DNA of 64,000 nucleotides from Streptomyces caniscabiei (GTDB lineage Bacteria; Actinomycetota; Actinomycetes; Streptomycetales; Streptomycetaceae): positions 186,001 to 250,000 of the forward strand of contig NZ_JABXWI010000009.1 of NCBI RefSeq assembly GCF_014930365.1, read 5' to 3'. This document shows, piece by piece, positions 33,070-43,200 of the stretch (positions are counted from its first letter, which is position 1; every line of letters starts with the position of its first letter). Position numbers and translations under genes: made by a program. The notes beneath the pieces are model-generated. The model saw only the letters and a program-made list of their open reading frames with translations, searched no databases and was not told the origin of the DNA.

Positions 33070-34755
33070 ATGCCCTTCCTCGCGAACACCCCCGTGGAGA
33101 AGATGACCGGGCCGTACGCGCGGCGCTGGTGGGCGCTGCTCGTGCTGTGCCTGAGCCTGCTGATCGTGGTGATGGCGAACACGTCGCTGATCGTCGCGGC
33201 CCCCGACATGACCACCGACCTGGGCCTGAGCAGCAGTGATCTGCAGTGGGTCGTCGACGGCTACACCGTCCCGTACGCGGCGTTGATGCTGGTGCTGGGC
33301 TCGATCGGCGACAAGTACAGTCGGCGCGGTGCGCTGGTGCTGGGTCTGCTGATCTTCGCCGGCGGTTCGGTGATGGGGAGCATGGTCGACGAGACCGCGC
33401 TGGTCATCGCGGCCCGCGCGATCATGGGTGTCGGTGCCGCGGTCGTGATGCCGGCCACGCTGTCATTGCTGGTCGCGACCTTCCCGCGGAGCGAGCGCGT
33501 CAAGGCCATCACCGCGTGGACCGCGACCTCGGGCCTCGCGATAGCCGTCGGGCCGCTGGTCGCCGGCTGGCTGCTGGAGGACCACGCCTGGGGCTCGACC
33601 TTCCTGATCAACGTGCCGATCGCCGTCGTCGCCGTGGTCGGCGCGCTCGCCCTGGTGCCGCCGTCCAAGGCGGAGGGCATGGGCCGGATCGACTACGTCG
33701 GTGGTCTGCTGTCGATCGTCTCGGTCGGCTCCCTGGTGTACGCGGCCATCGAGGGCCCGCACTTCGGCTGGGGCGCCGGTCCCGTCACCGCGGCCGTGGT
33801 CGCGGGTGTCGGTCTGCTCGCCTTCGTCGCCTGGGAGTTGCGTCACCCGCACCCGATGCTGGACGTTCGCAAGTTCGCGCTGCGGCCCTTCAGCGGCTCG
33901 ATGCTCGCGGTGCTGTTCTTCTTCTTCGGCACGTTCGGCGCGATCTACTACGCGACGCAGTTCCTGCAGTTCGTCCTCGGCTACGGCTCCCTGGAGACGG
34001 GTGTACGGCTGCTGCCGCTGGCCGGTGCGGTGTTCGTCGGCGCCATGGTGACCGGGAAGCTGACCCCGAAGCTGGGGGTGAAGGCGATGGTCGTGACCGG
34101 CATGCTCGTCGGTACGGCGGGCGTGTTCCTGCTCACCCAGATCGACAAGGGTTCGGCGTACGGGGACTTCCTGGCGCCGATGATGATGCTGGGGTTCGCG
34201 ATCGGACTGAGCGTCTCCCCGGCGACCGACACGATCATGGACTCCTTCCCCGAGTCCGAGCTGGGTGTCGGCGGCGGTGCCAACGACACCGCGCTGGAAC
34301 TGGGCGGGGCACTGGGCATCGCGGTGCTGGGCTCGCTGCTGGGCACGGCCTACCGGGACGAGCTGACCGATCTGGTGGGCAACCGGCTCCCGGGCGAGGC
34401 GATGGAGGTCGCCCAGGACTCGGTCGGCGGTGGCCTGGCGGTCGCGGAGCGGGTCGCGCAGGATCCCTCGGCCGGGCCGCAGCAGGCGCAGGCCGTCGTG
34501 GACGCCGTCCACCAGGCCTTCGCCCACGGGGTCGCCCAGACCAGCCTCATCGGCGGGATCATCATGGCCGCCGGCACCCTGATCGTCCTCGCGGTCCTGC
34601 CGGGCCGGCGCGGCTTCGCCGAGACCGAGAAGAACGCGGAGCCGGTGGCCGGGACGACGGCGAACGAGACGGCGACGGCGGACGAGGCGGCGGTGGACGA
34701 GGCGACGGCGGACGAGGCGGCGGCGGAGCGGGAGCGGGCCGGGTCCATCCGCTAG
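33070..34755 (+). CDS. MFS exporter, DHA2 family
   Basis: The 561-residue protein has about 14 hydrophobic segments, motif A-like GSIGDKYSRRGALV near residue 78, an antiporter motif C-like stretch (ATSGLAIAVGPLVAGWLL) near 150, and a long acidic/alanine tail (ADEAAVDEATADEAAAERER) in the cytosol. These fit proton-driven DHA2 drug exporters. ATG at 33070 follows TAGGAG. It is divergent from a TetR gene with twin operators, so it is probably induced by its own substrate. A strong hairpin follows at 34785. Confidence 0.92.
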   Translation: MPFLANTPVEKMTGPYARRWWALLVLCLSLLIVVMANTSLIVAAPDMTTDLGLSSSDLQWVVDGYTVPYAALMLVLGSIGDKYSRRGALVLGLLIFAGGSVMGSMVDETALVIAARAIMGVGAAVVMPATLSLLVATFPRSERVKAITAWTATSGLAIAVGPLVAGWLLEDHAWGSTFLINVPIAVVAVVGALALVPPSKAEGMGRIDYVGGLLSIVSVGSLVYAAIEGPHFGWGAGPVTAAVVAGVGLLAFVAWELRHPHPMLDVRKFALRPFSGSMLAVLFFFFGTFGAIYYATQFLQFVLGYGSLETGVRLLPLAGAVFVGAMVTGKLTPKLGVKAMVVTGMLVGTAGVFLLTQIDKGSAYGDFLAPMMMLGFAIGLSVSPATDTIMDSFPESELGVGGGANDTALELGGALGIAVLGSLLGTAYRDELTDLVGNRLPGEAMEVAQDSVGGGLAVAERVAQDPSAGPQQAQAVVDAVHQAFAHGVAQTSLIGGIIMAAGTLIVLAVLPGRRGFAETEKNAEPVAGTTANETATADEAAVDEATADEAAAERERAGSIR

Positions 34756-34784
34756 ATCGCCGGGCGGGGCGAACGCCTCACCGT

Positions 34785-34840
34785 CCTCGGCCTCCGGGCC
34801 GCTCCGGGGCTCGAACTCCGGGGTGGCCCGGAGGCCGAGG
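34785..34840 (+). terminator. Terminator-like hairpin after the DHA2 exporter
   Basis: The 16-bp left arm (34785-34800, CCTCGG-CCTCC-GGGCC) is perfectly complementary to 34825-34840, with a 24-bp loop. No T-run follows, as is common in actinobacteria. It separates the exporter from the convergent LysR gene. Confidence 0.7.
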
Positions 34841-34983
34841 GCCGTGAGATGACGGCGGCGGTCGCCGCAGAGGCTGCCGTGGCCGGTGCCCCCTGCGGCG
34901 ACAGACCGCCGCCGCTCTCCTCAGCTGCTCGCACCCCCCCCCGCGACAGAGCTCCGCACGTCACGCCCGCCCCCCGACCCCCC

Positions 34984-35907
34984 TCACGGCGCCGGCGTGA
35001 GTCCCAAGTGCTCGGCCGACTGTCTCAGGGCCTCGACCAGTGCCGAAGTCCGGGGCTGGGGGCCGGACGGGGAGGCGGGCCAGGTGGCTGCGATGCGGCG
35101 GTGGCCCGCCACCGGGACCGTGGGCAGGGCCACGGTCTCCGGGGGTGCGTCGGTGAGGGCCAGGGTGGGGACCACGGCCGCGCCGAGGCCCGCCCGGACC
35201 AGGGACAGCGCGGTCGGGAACTCCCGAGCGGTGTGGGCGCGGTTCGGGGTGAAGGCGTACTGCGCGGAGATGCGCGCCAGGGCGCGGCCGCACGCCGTGC
35301 CGGGCGGTGCGGTGACCCAGGGGCGGTCGGCGAGTTCCCTGACCGAGCGGGGCGTCGGTGACCAGTCGGCCGGGGTGACCACGCGGTACGCGTCGTCGGC
35401 GACCGGCGCGGACGCCAGGTCGCGCCACTGCTCGTGCGGGTCGGGATCGTCGCCGTCGTACTCGACGACGAGCAGGTCCAGCCCGCCGGTACGCAGCTCG
35501 CGCAGCGCCTCGGGGCCCTCGGCCTCCACCACCCTCGGCTTGAGTTCCGGGTGGGTGCGGGCGAGGGCGGCGAGGGCCGGGACGAGCAGATGGCACACCG
35601 CCGAGGAGAACGCGGCGACCGTCACCGGCCCCGTCGAACGGCCGGTCAGCTCGGCGAGTTCACGGCGGGCCTCCGCCAGTTCCCGCTCGATCCGTTCCGC
35701 CCGCGCCGCCAGCAGCCGTCCCGCCGGGGTCAGCCCCGCCCGGCGCCGTGACCGGTCCACCAGCGGTTGACCCACCTCCCGCTCCAGCTGCGCCAGATGC
35801 TGCGACACGGCCGACGGCGTCAGATGCAGCACCTTCGCCGCGTCCACCACCCCACCGCGCAACGCCACCGCACGCAGGACGCGCAGCCGACGGGGATCCA
35901 GTTCCAT
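34984..35907 (-). CDS. LysR-family transcriptional regulator
   Basis: The protein is about 307 residues. A winged HTH opens it (about 3-60: LRRLRVLRAVALRGGVVDAAKVLHLTPSAVSQHLAQLEREVG), followed by the periplasmic-binding-like effector domain (VTVAAFSSAVCHLLVPALAALA and on). Start is ATG 35907 or an in-frame GTG at 35916; no ribosome site is visible and the transcript may be leaderless. It is divergent from a cyclase-family gene, which it probably controls, as LysR proteins usually do. Confidence 0.92.
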   Translation of the reverse strand: MELDPRRLRVLRAVALRGGVVDAAKVLHLTPSAVSQHLAQLEREVGQPLVDRSRRRAGLTPAGRLLAARAERIERELAEARRELAELTGRSTGPVTVAAFSSAVCHLLVPALAALARTHPELKPRVVEAEGPEALRELRTGGLDLLVVEYDGDDPDPHEQWRDLASAPVADDAYRVVTPADWSPTPRSVRELADRPWVTAPPGTACGRALARISAQYAFTPNRAHTAREFPTALSLVRAGLGAAVVPTLALTDAPPETVALPTVPVAGHRRIAATWPASPSGPQPRTSALVEALRQSAEHLGLTPAP

Positions 35908-35978
35908 AAGCCACACTGTAGTGCTGCTTCAGTAAATCTTGCTTGTGATGAAGTGGCACTACAGGGAGGATGCGTGGC

Positions 35979-36659
35979 ATGAGCACCAAGTCACGGCGGA
36001 TCGTCGACCTCAGCCACCCCATCCGGCACGGAATGATCACCTACCCCGGGCTGCCCGGCCCCGAGATCGGCGAGCACCTCACCCGGGAGGCCTCGCGGAA
36101 GATCTACGCCCCCGGCACCGAGTTCGCCATGGGCCGCATCTCGATGGTGTCCAACACCGGCACCTACGTCGACAGCCCCCACCACCGCTTCGACGACGGC
36201 CAGGATCTCGCGGGCCTGCCGCTCGACCGGCTGATCGACCTGGACGGTGTCGTCGTACGGGTCGAGGGCGTCGCCGACCGCGGCCGGGCCGTGGACCGGG
36301 AGGCGCTGCTGCCGTACGACGTGAGCGGCCGGGCGGTGCTGATCCACACGGGCTGGGCCCGGCACTGGGGCACCGACCGCTACGGCCACGGCCACCCCTA
36401 CCTCACCGCCGACGCGGTGGCCTGGCTGGTCGAGCAGGGCGCCGTCCTCGTCGGGATGGACACCCTCAACATCGACGACACCGACGACGGCACCCGCCCC
36501 GCGCACACCGGCCTCCTCGCCGCCGGCGTCCCCGTCGTCGAACACCTGCGGGGCCTGGAGCAACTGCCCGCGCGGGGCTTCCGTTTCCACGCCGCGCCGC
36601 CGGCCGTCGAGGGCATGGGGACGTTCCCGGTACGGGCGTACGCGCTCCTCGACGCGTAG
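35979..36659 (+). CDS. Cyclase / kynurenine-formamidase-like metal hydrolase
   Basis: The 226-residue protein of the cyclase family has DLSHPIRHGMITYPG near the start and NTGTYVDSPHHRF around residues 58-71, the form of the HxGTHxDxPxH metal motif seen in a subgroup with N and Y at the first two His positions. GMDTLNIDD and VVEHLRGLEQLP are also family-typical. It should be an amide or lactone hydrolase. ATG at 35979 has AGGGAGG ten bases upstream. It is divergent from the LysR regulator. Confidence 0.88.
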   Translation: MSTKSRRIVDLSHPIRHGMITYPGLPGPEIGEHLTREASRKIYAPGTEFAMGRISMVSNTGTYVDSPHHRFDDGQDLAGLPLDRLIDLDGVVVRVEGVADRGRAVDREALLPYDVSGRAVLIHTGWARHWGTDRYGHGHPYLTADAVAWLVEQGAVLVGMDTLNIDDTDDGTRPAHTGLLAAGVPVVEHLRGLEQLPARGFRFHAAPPAVEGMGTFPVRAYALLDA

Positions 36660-36707
36660 CCGAAAACCGGTCGGCGCGGGCGGTGTCCGGGGCCCTAGGC
36701 TGACGCC

Positions 36708-37175
36708 GTGACCGATCTCGACATCAAGCGCGTGGACGGTGCGGCCGGGGACGAGGAACTCGAGGCCTGGCGGCACGTCCACAACACGATCATCCCGGCC
36801 CACCTGCTCTCCCTCGACGACGTCCGCGAGCGCGCCGTGCGCAACCACCTCGAACTCGCCCACGCGGACGGCGTCCTCGTCGGCAACTCCACCGTGCGTC
36901 CGCCCGAGGGGGACGGCGCGACGGCCATGGTGATCGCGCGCGTGCTCGCCGAACACCGGCGTCGGGGGTTCGGCGAGCAGCTGTACGAGCGGGCGGTGCG
37001 GCGGGCGCGCGAACTGGGCGCCCGGACGATCGAGACCTGCGTCCTGTCCTCGAACGAGGACGGCCTGCGGTTCGCGCTCGACCACGGGTTCGTGGAGACC
37101 GAGCGCTATCTGCTGGACGGCGACACGATCCCGTGGATCGACCTGCGGCTCGACGACACGGGTCCCTCTTCCTAG
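36708..37175 (+). CDS. GNAT-family N-acetyltransferase
   Basis: The 155-residue GNAT has acetyl-CoA motif A VIARVLAEHRRRGFGEQLYERAV (R-x-x-G-F-G) and motif B ETCVLSSNEDGLRFALDHGFVETER. The acceptor is unknown. GTG at 36708 lies seven bases after a TAGGCT -10 element with no ribosome site, so a leaderless transcript is likely. Confidence 0.9.
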   Translation: MTDLDIKRVDGAAGDEELEAWRHVHNTIIPAHLLSLDDVRERAVRNHLELAHADGVLVGNSTVRPPEGDGATAMVIARVLAEHRRRGFGEQLYERAVRRARELGARTIETCVLSSNEDGLRFALDHGFVETERYLLDGDTIPWIDLRLDDTGPSS

Positions 37176-37185
37176 CGCCCCGGCC

Positions 37186-38985
37186 CTACAGCTTCCCGGC
37201 GATGTCCAGCGCCGCCACGTATCCGAAGGTCATCGCCGGGCCGATCGTCGAGCCGGCGCCCGCGTAACTGTGGCCCATCACGGCGGCGCTGGCGTTGCCC
37301 GCCGCGTAGAGGCCGGGGATCACCGTGCCGTCCGGGCGCAGAACCCGGGCGCGGGCGTCGGTGAGCAGTCCGCCCTTGGTGCCGAGGTCGCCGGGGACGA
37401 TGCGCAGGGCGTAGAACGGCGGCAACCACAGTGGTGCCAGGCAGGAGTTGGGCGTCACGGACGGGTCCGAGTAGTAGTGGTCGTACACGCTGTCGCCGCG
37501 CCCGAAGTCGGTGTCGTCGCCCTGCCGGGCCAGGGAGTTGAAGCGGTCGACGGTGGAGCGGAGGGCGGCGGCGGGTACGCCGATCGCGCCGGCGAGCGCG
37601 TCGAGCGTCCACTCCTTGTGGACCGCCCCGGCGTCGTACCACTCGTCGGGGAACGGGAAGGTCGGCGCGATGTCCTTGAACAGGTACCGGTTGCGGTAGT
37701 TCTGGTCGACGATCAGCCAGGCCGGGATGTGCGAGGCGGACGAGGTGTCCTTCTCGTACATCGTGTGGACGACATCGCTGTACGGGCCCGCCTCGTTGAC
37801 GAACCGCGCACCGGCCTTGTTGACCAACAGCCCACCGGGCAGCGTGCGTTCGGCGAGACAGAACCAGGCCTGGCCCGGGGTGTCGACGGCCGGACCCCAC
37901 CAGGCGTCGTCCATCAGCGCGACATCGGCACCGGCGCGCTGGCCGGCCCGTATCCCGTCGCCGGTGTTCTCCTTGGCCCCCACCGACCACTTCGTGCCGA
38001 CCGGCTGCTCCTGGTACTGCGCCCGCATGGCGGCGTTGTGCTCGAAACCGCCGGAGCCGACGACGACGCCCCGGCGGGCGCGGACGAGACCGGCGGAACC
38101 GTTGCGGGTGACGACCGCTCCCGTCACCGCCCCGTTCTCCAAGTAGAGGTCGGTCAAAGGGGAGTTGAGCCACACCGGCACATTCGCGCCGAGCAGCCCG
38201 GCCCGCAGCCCGCCCGCCAGTGCCTGCCCCATCGTCAGCGGCTTCTGCCCGAGCAGGGCGGCCTTGGTGCCCCGGGCGAGACACTCGGTGGCGACGGCCA
38301 GCCCCTTGGCGCTCACGGCGGTCAGCGCGAGCCACTTGTAGTCGGCGCTGAACACCACCATCCCGGCCGGCGTGGCCAGATAGGCGGGATTCAGCCGCGC
38401 CAGCTCCTCGCCCAGCAGGTTGCCGTCGAACTGGTCCGGTTCGATGGACCGCCCGTTCGGCAGCCCGCCCGGCAGCTCCGGGTAGTAGTCGCTGTACCCC
38501 TCCATCCAGCGGAACCTGAGCGGGCTGTTCGCCATGACGAACGACAGCATGGCGGGCCCTTGGTCGAGGAACGTCTTCTGCCGGTCGGCGGGCACGTCGT
38601 CGCCGACCACGGCCGCGAGGTACCGCGCCGCCTTGGCCGGGGTGTCCGGCACCCCCGCCGCCTTGATCACACTGTTGTTGGGCAGCCAGATCCCGGCCCC
38701 CGACCGCGCCGCCGACCCGCCGAACGTCGGCGCCTTCTCCACGACGACACAACTCAAGCCCTGCTTCGCCGCCGTGAGCGCGGCGGTCATCCCGGCCGCG
38801 CCGGAGCCGACGACGACCACGTCGTAGGTGCCGAGCAGGGGCGGAGCGGCGGCGACGGCGGTCCCCGCGAGCCCGCCGCCCGCGGCGACCGCGGCCCCGG
38901 CCCCCGCGGCCGTCCCCAGCACCCGCCGCCGACTCGGGCCCGCCTCGGGCCCCGTACGTCTCTCAGGATCCGCGCTCTTGGACAT
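37186..38985 (-). CDS. Tat-exported FAD-dependent dehydrogenase (3-ketosteroid delta-1-dehydrogenase-like)
   Basis: The 599-residue protein opens with a twin-arginine signal (SRRRVLGTAAGAGAAVAAGG), then FAD-binding YDVVVVGSGAAGMTAAL, the SGGFEHNAAMRAQY block and a C-terminal GLYAAGNASAAVMGHSYAGAGSTIGPAM flavin segment. These match the fumarate-reductase/KstD family, which dehydrogenates steroids or related ketones. ATG at 38985 has GGAG seven bases upstream; an open frame extends further back without a site. KstD enzymes are usually cytosolic, so the Tat signal is unusual. It stands alone, convergent with the GNAT gene. Confidence 0.88.
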   Translation of the reverse strand: MSKSADPERRTGPEAGPSRRRVLGTAAGAGAAVAAGGGLAGTAVAAAPPLLGTYDVVVVGSGAAGMTAALTAAKQGLSCVVVEKAPTFGGSAARSGAGIWLPNNSVIKAAGVPDTPAKAARYLAAVVGDDVPADRQKTFLDQGPAMLSFVMANSPLRFRWMEGYSDYYPELPGGLPNGRSIEPDQFDGNLLGEELARLNPAYLATPAGMVVFSADYKWLALTAVSAKGLAVATECLARGTKAALLGQKPLTMGQALAGGLRAGLLGANVPVWLNSPLTDLYLENGAVTGAVVTRNGSAGLVRARRGVVVGSGGFEHNAAMRAQYQEQPVGTKWSVGAKENTGDGIRAGQRAGADVALMDDAWWGPAVDTPGQAWFCLAERTLPGGLLVNKAGARFVNEAGPYSDVVHTMYEKDTSSASHIPAWLIVDQNYRNRYLFKDIAPTFPFPDEWYDAGAVHKEWTLDALAGAIGVPAAALRSTVDRFNSLARQGDDTDFGRGDSVYDHYYSDPSVTPNSCLAPLWLPPFYALRIVPGDLGTKGGLLTDARARVLRPDGTVIPGLYAAGNASAAVMGHSYAGAGSTIGPAMTFGYVAALDIAGKL

Positions 38986-39275
38986 GCGGCGCTCCAGCCT
39001 CGCGAAGGGACGGGTGGCGGTGCTGATCCCCCGGCGGCAACGCGACAACGCTCCCGTACGCCCCGGGCTGTGTGCGGAGCCTCGAATCTGACGTGAAGGC
39101 ATGGTGAAGTCAAGACACGCGTCGGGCATGGTGCTTGTGGGGTGCGAACCACGCGTGGACCCTCCTCTCCCCAGGGCGAGCAGGGCGGTCGGCGCGGTTC
39201 GTTTCGCGGGGTGGGCGGCCGGGAAATGTTCCGGCAGCGTGTTCTCGGCCCACGGGCCGAGGGAGGGGGAGCGCT

Positions 39276-40187
39276 GTGTATGACCTGGCACGGGCACCGA
39301 CCCATGTCCGGGCGCCCGACGGGCGGTTGCTGAGGGTCGAGTGCTCGGGGGATCCCGCTGGGCGGCCCGTCTTCCTGTTCCACGGCATGCCCGGCAGCCG
39401 GGTCGGCCCCCGGCCGCGGCCGATGTTCCTCTACCAGCGGGGGACCAGGCTCATCAGCTACGACCGACCCGGGTACGGGGGGTCCGACCGCAGACCCGGC
39501 CGGCGGGTCGTCGACGCCGTGGAGGACGTGACCGTCGTCGCCGACGCGCTGGGCGTGGACCGCTTCGCGGTGGTGGGCCGTTCCGGCGGCGCCCCGCACG
39601 CCCTGGCCTGCGCGGCGCTGCTGCCGCACCGGGTGACCCGTGCGGCGGCGCTGGTGACGCTGGCGCCGCAGGACGCCGCCGGACTCGACTGGTACGCGGG
39701 TATGGCCTCGTCCAACGTCCACGAGTTCCACTCCGCGCTCACCGACCCGCAAGGCTTCACGGCCCGGCTGATCCCGCGCTCGGCGGCGATCCGCTCCGAT
39801 CCCGCGCGGCTGCTGGAGCAACTGCGCGACGACCTCACCGTCGAGGACCGGCTGATCGTCTCCGACAACGGCATCCGCTCGATGCTGCTGCGCAACTACC
39901 AGGAAGCGCTGCGCACTTCACCCTACGGATGGATCGACGACGCGCTGGCGCTGACCTCCCCCTGGGGGTTCGAGCCCGGCGAGATACGGGTGCCGGTGCT
40001 GTTCTGGTACGGCGCGAAGGACGTCTTCTCCCCGGCGGCCCACTCCTCCTGGCTCGCCGACCGCATCCCCCGCGCCACCGCTGTCCTCGAACCCGCCGCC
40101 GCCCACTTCGCCTCGCTCCGGGCCTTGCCGGGGGTCCTCAGCTGGCTCCTCCGCGGCACCCTGCTGTCCCTGGCTCCGTCGGTCTGA
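39276..40187 (+). CDS. Alpha/beta hydrolase
   Basis: The 303-residue protein has oxyanion HGMPGSR, YDRPGYGGSDR, nucleophile elbow G-R-S-G-G in AVVGRSGGAPHALA and an acidic residue in YGAKDVF. The His expected near the C-terminus is in AAAHFASL. A GTG at 39276 with GGGAGGGGGAG upstream fits better than the earlier open frame. It is convergent with fxsT, separated by only 27 bp that hold a GC hairpin. Confidence 0.87.
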   Translation: MYDLARAPTHVRAPDGRLLRVECSGDPAGRPVFLFHGMPGSRVGPRPRPMFLYQRGTRLISYDRPGYGGSDRRPGRRVVDAVEDVTVVADALGVDRFAVVGRSGGAPHALACAALLPHRVTRAAALVTLAPQDAAGLDWYAGMASSNVHEFHSALTDPQGFTARLIPRSAAIRSDPARLLEQLRDDLTVEDRLIVSDNGIRSMLLRNYQEALRTSPYGWIDDALALTSPWGFEPGEIRVPVLFWYGAKDVFSPAAHSSWLADRIPRATAVLEPAAAHFASLRALPGVLSWLLRGTLLSLAPSV

Positions 40188-40196
40188 TCTTCGGGC

Positions 40197-40213
40197 GGCC
40201 CCGCGCCGGGGCC
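40197..40213. terminator. GC hairpin between convergent genes
   Basis: GGCCCC-GCGCC-GGGGCC fills most of the 27-bp gap between the hydrolase and fxsT stops, and could terminate both transcripts. Confidence 0.6.
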
Positions 40214-40214
40214 C

Positions 40215-43200
40215 TCACACCGCCAGCGGTTCCAGGTCGCGGTAGACCCGCCGGCCCTGCGCCACCAGTTGGGTGACACCACTGCCCTCGCCCAACTGGC
40301 GTTTGAGTTTGGAGAGTTCGGCGACCACCGCCTCGCGCTGCCGGTCGGCCTCGGCGACCCGCCCCAGGGCGCGCAGCGTCAGTGTGGAGTTGGCGACGAC
40401 GGCCAGGGCCTCCGGGTGGTGTTCTCCGAGCACCTCCTTCAGAACGTCGCGGGAGGACTCCTCCAGGACCCACGCCTCCTCCGCGCGGCCCTGCTCGGCC
40501 AGGACGTTGGCGTAGTTGGTGCGGCAGAAGAGCGTGTGGGGATGGTGCTCACCCAGCACCTCGACCATGCGGAGCATCACCCGCAGGAACACCCGCCCCG
40601 CCTCTTCCGCGTCCCCGCAGGCCCAGTGGTAGACGCCCAGGTTGTTCAGCGCGGCCTGGGTGTACGGATGCTCCTCGCCCGGCACCTTGCGGTACTCGGC
40701 CAGCGCCTCCAGCGCGATCCGGCGCGCCTCCTCCCGCTTGTCGGCGGCGTAGAGGTCGGCCGCCAGGTTCAGGTCGCAGGCGAGCGAGTCGGGGGTGTGG
40801 GCGTCGTACTGCGCGTGGTACTGGTCCCGGGTCGCCTGCGTCAGACGGTGCGCGTCCTTGAACTCGCCCGCCCGCCTCAGCGACACGGCCAGCGACTTGG
40901 CGCAGCTGAGGGTGCCGGGGAAGTCCTTGCCGAGCACGCGCTTGTGGGCCTCGTACGCCCCCGACAGCAGCGTGACCGACTCGGTGTAGTGGCCCACCTC
41001 GCGCAGATCCCGGCCGAGACTGGAGGCCGACGACAGGGTGTACGGGTGGTCGGGGCCGAGAACGTCCTTGCGGCGGAAGTAGGTGTCCTGGTCGATGTCC
41101 CGGGCGTCGTCGTAGCGCCCGACCATGCGCAGGGCCAGCGCCAGGTTGTTCGCCGCGCTCAGCGTCCGCGGGTGCGCGGGGTAGAAGGTTCGGCTGAACC
41201 CCTCCCGTGCCTCGCGGGCCAGCTTCTCCGCCTTGCCGTACTCGCCCAGGGCCGCGTAGTCGCTCGCGAGGGACGAGGTGGTGATGTACGTGTGCGCGTC
41301 CGAGGGCCCCAGCACTCGCCGCTGACGGTCCAGCAGATCCCGGTCGATCTCCTCGGCCTCCACGTAACGCCCTTGCGAGCGCAGCACGTTGGCGAGCTGG
41401 CAGCGCAGATACAGGTACTGCCGGTGGTCCTCGCCCAGTTCGGGCTTCCAGTGCACCAGCAGATCGTCGGCGAGGCGCTGGGCGCCCGGGAAGTCCCCGC
41501 GCTTCCACATGTAGCGGACACGGTCGATGAGCAGCCGGCGGGGTTCCGACTCCGTGCAGTTGCGGATGTCCGAGGCCCGCAGATGGGGCCAGATCACCTC
41601 GAACCGCGGCCAGTCCTCGGGGTTGTCGGTGGGCTCGTCGTCGTCGGGCCGGGCGCCCGCGAGCACGGTGTGGACGATGTGCCGGGCGTGGCGCTGCTCC
41701 TCCTCGGTGAGCTGGGAGCGGATGACCGCCTGCACCAGCCGGTGGATCTGGACGCTGTTGCTGACCTGGTCGACCTTGGCGAGGGCGAGCCTGGCGATCT
41801 CGCTGATGGCCCGGCCCACCATCAGGCTCTCCTGGAAGGCGGGGTCCACCTTGCGCAGCTCGTCCCGCATCTCCTTGCTGTAGAGCAGACGGGACGATAT
41901 CGGCTCGGGCGCCATGAACGCACACAGCTGAAGCAGCCGCACCGACGCAGGAGAACGTTCCTGCAGTCGGGCGATGGAGATGTTCCAGGTCGCGGCGACC
42001 GTGGTCGGGTAGTCGGTGGGCTGGTTGAGGTCGAGCACATGGGTGGTCTGCTCGGCGAGCTCGCTGAGGTACTCCTCAACCGGTGTGGCCGTCTCGGCGA
42101 GCCACGCGGCCGCCTGTTCCACGGCGAGCGGGAGGTCGCCCACCGCTTCCGCCACCCGGTCCGCCTCCTCGGCGCTGAGACCGGGCGCCCTGAGAGAGAG
42201 GTGCTCCACGCTCTCCTGGCGGAGGAACACGTCGACGGGAAGCGACGCGCCCTGCTGCGCCCAGGCCTGGTTCCGGGAGGTGACGAGGATGTGCCCGCCA
42301 CCGCCCGTGGGGAAGAAGCGGGTGAGTTCCTCGGGGTTGTCGGCGTTGTCGAAGACCAGTAGCCAGCGCTTGGTCGGCACGCCCCGGCCCAGCATGCGCA
42401 CGGCCTCCTGGCAGGCCAGGGCCATGTCGTCACCGCCGGGGGCGCCGATCCGGGAGCCGAGTTCGGCGAGCGAGGCCACCACGTTGTCGATGTGCTCGGC
42501 GGAGACCCACCACACCAGGTCGTAGTCGGCCATGAACCGATGCACGTACTCCAGCGCCACCTGAGTCTTGCCGACGCCGCCGAGCCCGAACAGCGCCTGG
42601 GGGCGTGGCAGTACGACGGAGATACCGCCGCGGAGCTGTTCCCGGAGCTGGTCGAGGATCACGCTCCGGCCGGTGAAGGTGGTGTTGCGTTGGGGCGCGT
42701 CCCAGATGTCGGGGGCCCGGCCCGGGAACCTGGCGTCCGCCCCCCCGGCGGTCACGGGCTCGGCCCGCAGACGCAGGACCTCGTGGAGTCCGTCGGCGCC
42801 TTCCGCCTCGCCGAGCCGGTGCAGGTCCACCACGTCGGTGTAGGCGCCGGTCGGCCGGACCTCCTCCACCCGGGCCAGGGCATGCAGGGCGGCCGGGGCG
42901 TTCTGGACGGCCGTGGTGAGGGCCTGGCGGACCGTCTCCGCGTGACGGGACTTGTCGAAGGCGTGCGACAGCAGGAGCAGGACCCGGGTGTCCGGGGCGG
43001 GGGGCTCCGGCGGGCCGGTGGCCACGTCGTGCAGGGTGACGCGGCAGCCGGACCGCTTGAGCACGCCCTCCACCCACTCGGCCCACATACGGTTCTCCGC
43101 CGCGTGGACCACCAGGACCTCCACGGCCTGCGTCTGCGGCAGCTGCCGGGTGAACGCCTCCAGGCAGCGCAGCCGCACCTGTTCCGGCACGGACGGCAGC

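Noticed and set aside
40269..42362. Long plus-strand frame opposite fxsT
   Set aside because: It is the antisense of a high-GC coding region, with low-complexity Val/Gly/Arg composition and no domain.
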